Assembly: GCA_905194705.1 (NCBI GenBank) | Contig: CAJJTI010000016.1 | Span: 1-20,287, forward strand | Length of the DNA: 20,287 nucleotides | Source: an uncultured Solobacterium sp. | GTDB lineage: Bacteria > Bacillota_I > Bacilli_A > Erysipelotrichales > Erysipelotrichaceae | Reading direction: 5' to 3' | In this document: positions 16,180-20,287 of the stretch, piece after piece | How the letters are laid out: every line of letters starts with the position of its first letter | Position numbering within the stretch: position 1 is the stretch's first letter | Translations under genes and position numbers: made by a program | The notes under the pieces: generated by a model | The model's input: only the letters and a program-made list of their open reading frames with translations | What the model was told of the DNA's origin: nothing | Databases searched by the model: none

Positions 16180-18198
16180 CTAATCCATATAAGAAATTTG
16201 TTTCTTATTATCTCTAATAATACTGTCAATCAATAATCTATTTTCTTCTAAATCTTTATTTTCTACAATATGCAAAGCATCTTTTCGTGCCGTTTCAACA
16301 ATCTTTGTATCGGTGATTGGATTACCTAACACAAAGTCAGGCACACCACTTTGCCTTGTTCCAAGTATATCACCTGGTCCTCTCAAGCGTAAATCCTCAT
16401 AGGATATCTCAAAACCATTACTTGTTTTTACAAGAACATTTAAACGTTCAAGTACTTTAGGGTCTTTAGAACCTGTAAGTAAATAACAATGCGACGTGCT
16501 TGAACCTCTTTGAATACGCCCTCTAAGTTGATGCAGTTGACTTAGGCCAAACCTGTCCGCATCATAAATAATCATTCCCGTAGCGTTAACAACATTCATT
16601 CCTACTTCTACAACTGTTGTTGAAACAAGTATCTGTATTTGATTATCATAAAACGCCTGCATGACTTCTTGTTTAGACAACGAATCAAGTTGACCATGTA
16701 ATAGTCCAACATTATATCTTCCAGCAAATAGTTTCTTTAAAGCCTCACCTATTTCTTCAACATTTTTAATATCGAAAGTTTCACTTTCCTGAATAGATGC
16801 ACATATTACATATAGTTGATGACCGCTAGCTAATAATTCTTCAATCTCAGGTAATACACTTCTAAAACTATTTTCTTCAATAAGTTTCGTAATTACTTCT
16901 TTTCTTCCTGAAGGCATTGTTTCAATTGTACTTACATCTGTATCACCATATAAAGTTGACGCTAAAGTTCTTGGAATTGGCGTAGCACTCATGAGTAAAA
17001 AATCTACTGTTTTGCCCTTTTCTTTTAACGCCCTTCTTTGTTCAACTCCAAATCTTTGTTGTTCATCTATAATTACTAGACCAAGACGCGCAAAAGATAC
17101 ATTTTTTTCTAACAGGCTGTGTGTACCAATCAAAATATCAATCTCATGATTCTTTAATTTTTCAAGTATTTCTTTTTTCTCTTTTGCACTTTCTGCACTA
17201 TATAAAACTTCAATGCGTACACCATATTCTCTTAAAAATGCAAATGATTTTAAATGCTGTTTGGCTAATATTTCCGTTGGTGCAAGTAAGGCAACTTGAT
17301 TATGACTTAATACAGAAGCGTAAGCACTCATCGCCGCTACAAATGTCTTACCACAACCAACATCCCCCTGTACTAAGCGATACATCACTTTCGTACTCTT
17401 TAAATCTTTCAATATTTCATCTATTGTTTTTTCTTGATCTATAGTAGGTGTAAAAGGCATTTTATTCATTACTTTTTTTATTTTAGATTCATCAAATATT
17501 TTTGGTTCCTTCTGGATAATATTAGAATTTTCGTTTCTCAGTAATTGTATTGTCACAAAAAACTTCAAAAACTCTTCATACTTTAAAGAACGATATGCCT
17601 GCAATATATCATTTTGACTTTCAGGAAAATGAATCTTATTTAATGCATCTTCTTTTGACAATAATCTATATGCTTTGATATATGAACCAGGAATTATGGT
17701 GCTAATACTTCCTTTTAATGCTTTTAATGTTTTTTCAATACATGAGCGAATTGTCTTTTGCTTTATATCCCCTTTAGAAGCATATACAGGCGTAATTAAA
17801 GGAATTGCATCGAGTGCATGAGCTTGATAGGAAACAGCTGTTATACGATTTTTCCCTTCATAAACTCCCTGTATTGTAACGGTAGAATACATCTTTAATT
17901 GTTTATCAGCCCATGGACGATTATAAATCGTTATCGAAAAAATCTGATCTTGAGCCATAATTTCAAATTTACTGCCTGTTCTGTTTCGCCCAAAACGCCA
18001 TGATTTAACTGCTGATACAAGTTGGCCTTCAACTGTCACTTTATCTTTTATCTTCCACTCACTGAATGGTTTAACTTCTAAAATTTCATAACGAAATGGA
18101 TAATAAGAAAGAAGACTGTCAGTATCTTCTATATTTAATAACTGCATAGCCTCTTTTTGCTTGGGTGTAAATTTTAAAGACTTATCATTAAAAAACAT
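16180..18198 (-). CDS. recG: RecG, ATP-dependent branched-DNA helicase
   Basis: A 672-residue SF2 helicase that remodels stalled replication forks and D-loops. The wedge (OB) domain fills about 45-170, containing VTVEGQLVSAVKSW and SITIYNRPW. Helicase motifs follow: I, QGDVGCGKT (277-285); Ia, PTEILAKQH (307-315); II, DEQQRFG (378-384); III, SATPIPRT (404-411); V, VSTTVVEVGMNV; VI, QLRGRIQRG (about 552-560). LRLRGPGDILGTRQSG matches the C-terminal RecG hallmark. Two motifs deviate from the family: motif II is DEQQ instead of DEQH, and motif VI has Gln where RecG has Gly (QLRGRVGRG). Start: ATG 18198 aligns with RecG N-termini and has no ribosome site, but an extended -10 element ends 6 nt upstream. 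Confidence 0.96.
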   Translation of the reverse strand: MFFNDKSLKFTPKQKEAMQLLNIEDTDSLLSYYPFRYEILEVKPFSEWKIKDKVTVEGQLVSAVKSWRFGRNRTGSKFEIMAQDQIFSITIYNRPWADKQLKMYSTVTIQGVYEGKNRITAVSYQAHALDAIPLITPVYASKGDIKQKTIRSCIEKTLKALKGSISTIIPGSYIKAYRLLSKEDALNKIHFPESQNDILQAYRSLKYEEFLKFFVTIQLLRNENSNIIQKEPKIFDESKIKKVMNKMPFTPTIDQEKTIDEILKDLKSTKVMYRLVQGDVGCGKTFVAAMSAYASVLSHNQVALLAPTEILAKQHLKSFAFLREYGVRIEVLYSAESAKEKKEILEKLKNHEIDILIGTHSLLEKNVSFARLGLVIIDEQQRFGVEQRRALKEKGKTVDFLLMSATPIPRTLASTLYGDTDVSTIETMPSGRKEVITKLIEENSFRSVLPEIEELLASGHQLYVICASIQESETFDIKNVEEIGEALKKLFAGRYNVGLLHGQLDSLSKQEVMQAFYDNQIQILVSTTVVEVGMNVVNATGMIIYDADRFGLSQLHQLRGRIQRGSSTSHCYLLTGSKDPKVLERLNVLVKTSNGFEISYEDLRLRGPGDILGTRQSGVPDFVLGNPITDTKIVETARKDALHIVENKDLEENRLLIDSIIRDNKKQISYMD

Positions 18199-18213
18199 GT
18201 ATCTATTTTAGCA
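18196..18213 (-). promoter_or_regulatory. Extended -10 promoter directly abutting the recG start codon
   Basis: On the minus strand TGC then TAAAAT forms an extended -10 element that ends six bases before the recG ATG (18198-18196). No good -35 is visible at 17 bp (the region is a T-run), which extended -10 promoters tolerate. The expected start point is the A of the ATG, which fits the lack of any Shine-Dalgarno site and suggests a leaderless mRNA. Confidence 0.5.
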
Positions 18214-18401
18214 TTAAAATAGCTCAAAAAAGATACCATCTGAAAAAGATTATCTCTAATTCATTACGTATCTTTCATGCCTATTGCTTTTACAAATAGT
18301 AAAAAAGAAATTCTTTTCAAAACTGTATTGATGTAATCAAGAACTGTTTTTTTACTATCTCTTGTTTTTTTGATGACGTTTTTTTAATCATCTTTTATAA
18401 A
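18199..18401. other. Intergenic stretch without a gene, holding a large inverted repeat and A7 tracts
   Basis: These 203 bases are the longest non-coding gap in the window. On the minus strand three A7C runs lie within about 35 bp of one another just after the FtsK-like gene, then an imperfect inverted repeat, then the recG promoter at the far end. A 24-codon frame starting ATG at 18391 has no ribosome site and is not reported as a gene. No tRNA-like or IS-end structure is seen. Confidence 0.6.
18296..18358. repeat. Imperfect inverted repeat with 20-nt arms and palindromic spacer
   Basis: Arms 18296-18315 (ATAGTAAAAAAGAAATTCTT) and 18339-18358 (AAGAACTGTTTTTTTACTAT) can pair over 18 of 20 positions including one G-U, separated by 23 bases. 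The spacer itself contains the palindrome TTGATGTAATCAA (18328-18340). As RNA on the minus strand it could act as a terminator of the FtsK-like gene, though its T-run lies within the stem. As DNA it could be an operator. Function is not established by the sequence. Confidence 0.55.
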
Positions 18402-20287
18402 TCAATTTGAATGATTATCCATTTCAATTTTTTGATTTACAGCTTTACAAATAATATCGATAACTTCTTTTTCTTTTAAATATTTCTCTTTTATTCCATA
18501 TTTAATATTTCCAGTAAGTATATTACTCATATCTTCTAATGTATATTTTTGTAATAAATATATTTGTGTGATGCTGTCTAAAGTAGCTTGATTTAGATGA
18601 TTCATTAAATCATCTTTAGCATATTCTTTTTCATTCAAATCATAGAAAATACATGCACAATACATAATCAATGCTTCTGGCATTTTTTCTTCTTTTCTTA
18701 AAAATTGTGCCATTTTAAACATAATTATTCTACTTTCATAAGTTCCATATTTTTGAACATACTGCATTTTCATTTCATTCCATAAGTTATTTTTATAGTT
18801 TGAAAGGGACTCATAGCCATATTTATCAAAATAATCGAATAAAGATATTACAGTATATCTCATATTATGAATTTCTTTAATGCATTGATATTTTTTAACA
18901 ATTTGTTTTCCTTTTTCTGTATATGAGTATTTTGTGTCAGGATATTTTTTCATTAATTCTTCAGCAGTAACATTATCTATTAACATTTTAATCAAATCAT
19001 TTTTTAGTCCTGTCGTTTTCAATTCATAATTTGAACATAATGCTTTTAATTCTGAAACTGTTAATAATTCTAATGCAGAAGTTAAATCTCCTGAAGTTAT
19101 ATAACCTTGATTTTCTAGATATTTAAGAATAACTTGAGGTTTAGTAATACCATATTCTTCTTCATAGTATTTTGGAAAATTGTTGTTATTTGTTTTTAAT
19201 TTATCCGCAAATTGAAGAATAAATAATTCTTGAATTGTTAATCCTTCGGGACATCTTGAGTCAAATGACTTTTTAAGAAATTCTGTCCCTGAGTTATTAA
19301 CGTCATTATTATTTTTAAAATATACATCCCTTGGTTTAGAACCCTGAGCTGGTCCAATAACACCTTGAGTTTCTAAAGTATCAATCAATCTTGCTGCTCG
19401 ACCATAACCTATATCAAATCTTCTTTGTAACAAGGAAGTGGATGCTTTTTGTGTATCAATTACATATTCTTTTACTTCTTTGTAAAGTGGATCAATCCCA
19501 CTAAAAGGCAAAATATCATCATTATCTAAAAAAATTTTTAAATCGTCATATATATGATTTTGATTTTGGTAGTTTTGATTTTGAATAAATCTACAAACAT
19601 TCATCATTTCAACATCATCAATATATGGAGTTATCACTCTTTGTGAAAAATCATTAATTTGTGCTTTATACAATATTTCACCATAATTCGATAAGCCTTC
19701 TGCACCTGAAGTACCAATAGCTAGTCTAGATTGTTGTGAATTTGGTAATTTAAAGGCAATTCTACCATCAAATTCTGTCTTAAGCATATCGCTTAAACTG
19801 CTCTTATCCGCACTTAAACAAGTAGCAATAATATGTATTCCTGTTATACGTGTTGTAGAAGTAATAGAATATAAAGATTCTGATAAAGTTTTATTTGTAC
19901 TAACTAAATCATCAATACTATCCACAAACAAAACTATATGTTTCATCTTTTGATTTGGATATTTATCATTATAACTTTCTATATTCCTAATACCATTTTT
20001 AGAAAATTGTTGTATTCTATCTTCTTTGATTTTACATAATTTGCGTATAACCGTATTTGCTCTATCAAGAGAAACGATTGGAAAAAGAAGATGTGGTAAA
20101 ACTTTAAATGTGGCATAATTTAATATTTTAGAATCAATTATTGCTAAAGAAAGATCATCTGGTGTATTTTGCATCAATAAAGAAATAATAATAGAATACA
20201 TCAAATTAGTCTTACCTGTTTCTTGACTGCCAGCAATAAGATAATTATTTGTCTTAGCAAGATTACCAAAATGTGCATCGCCAAAGA
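18402..20287 (-). CDS. FtsK/SpoIIIE-like protein with gamma domain, SAP domain and helical tail (5' end outside window)
   Basis: The visible 627 residues continue past the window edge upstream; the first visible codons encode FGDAHFGNLAKTNNYLIAG. The RecA-like motor has Walker A GSQETGKT (19-26). Walker B is VLFVDSID (118-125), lacking the glutamate of the family DE pair, and the usual ATQR sensor is ATCL (154-157). FtsK framework such as RIAFKLPNSQQSR and GAEGLSNYGEIL is retained. The gamma winged helix is very well kept (19317-19493: DPLYKEV, STSLLQRRFDIGYGRAARLI, GPAQGSKPRDV). Beyond it come about 300 extra residues: a SAP-type DNA-binding motif (18969-19067, LTVSELKALCSNYELKTTG) and a helical domain recalling SAP proteins of phages and accessory islands. 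It is richer in Asn, Lys, Tyr and AT than its neighbours, suggesting an accessory or transferred gene. It is probably not the main division translocase; its role is unknown. Confidence 0.85.
   Translation of the reverse strand, partial: FGDAHFGNLAKTNNYLIAGSQETGKTNLMYSIIISLLMQNTPDDLSLAIIDSKILNYATFKVLPHLLFPIVSLDRANTVIRKLCKIKEDRIQQFSKNGIRNIESYNDKYPNQKMKHIVLFVDSIDDLVSTNKTLSESLYSITSTTRITGIHIIATCLSADKSSLSDMLKTEFDGRIAFKLPNSQQSRLAIGTSGAEGLSNYGEILYKAQINDFSQRVITPYIDDVEMMNVCRFIQNQNYQNQNHIYDDLKIFLDNDDILPFSGIDPLYKEVKEYVIDTQKASTSLLQRRFDIGYGRAARLIDTLETQGVIGPAQGSKPRDVYFKNNNDVNNSGTEFLKKSFDSRCPEGLTIQELFILQFADKLKTNNNNFPKYYEEEYGITKPQVILKYLENQGYITSGDLTSALELLTVSELKALCSNYELKTTGLKNDLIKMLIDNVTAEELMKKYPDTKYSYTEKGKQIVKKYQCIKEIHNMRYTVISLFDYFDKYGYESLSNYKNNLWNEMKMQYVQKYGTYESRIIMFKMAQFLRKEEKMPEALIMYCACIFYDLNEKEYAKDDLMNHLNQATLDSITQIYLLQKYTLEDMSNILTGNIKYGIKEKYLKEKEVIDIICKAVNQKIEMDNHSN

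Noticed and set aside
18317..18391. 24-codon frame (ATG at 18391) with A7 runs that could extend by a -1 slip into another frame to about 18240
   Set aside because: No ribosome site, no recognised motif, and A-runs are expected in such AT-rich spacer DNA; the slip is possible but unsupported.

Overview
The window is a low-GC, tightly packed chromosomal segment. All recognisable genes lie on the minus strand, and I find no credible plus-strand gene, tRNA, rRNA, CRISPR array or insertion sequence. Gram-positive PolC, the rimP-nusA-rnpM-infB-rbfA core and MurT/GatD point to a Bacillota. The very AT-rich bases, the missing ribosomal-protein-like gene in the nusA operon and a long Mollicutes-like NusA tail suggest an Erysipelotrichia/Coprobacillaceae-type gut bacterium. 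That placement is inference.

In transcription order (right to left): (1) 20287-18402 is the 3' part of an accessory FtsK/SpoIIIE-like gene. It is more AT-rich than its neighbours, has a degenerate motor active site, an intact gamma DNA-reading domain, and an added SAP and helical tail. (2) A 203-bp intergenic stretch carries a large imperfect inverted repeat and a recG promoter. (3) 18198-10812 is recG, rnc, polC and a small zinc-ribbon membrane protein, each within 9 bp of the next. (4) A promoter and a strong leader hairpin precede 10722-5888, the rimP-nusA-rnpM-infB-rbfA operon, which ends at an intrinsic terminator. (5) A near-consensus promoter then drives 5780-1: a flippase-like membrane protein, a glycosyltransferase fused to a complete RecX, the 3'-5' exoribonuclease YhaM, and murT-gatD (gatD cut by the window edge).

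Regions 3 and 4 are housekeeping: DNA replication and fork rescue, RNA processing, transcription elongation and antitermination, translation initiation and 30S maturation. Region 5 is mostly envelope work (glycolipid synthesis, possible lipid flipping, lipid II amidation), with RecA control and RNA decay mixed in.

The most notable observations are the glycosyltransferase-RecX fusion, the FtsK-SAP protein lacking its Walker B glutamate, two promoters placed so that transcription should begin at or next to the start codon (leaderless mRNA), unusual helicase motifs II and VI in RecG, and the roughly 245-residue charged NusA extension.
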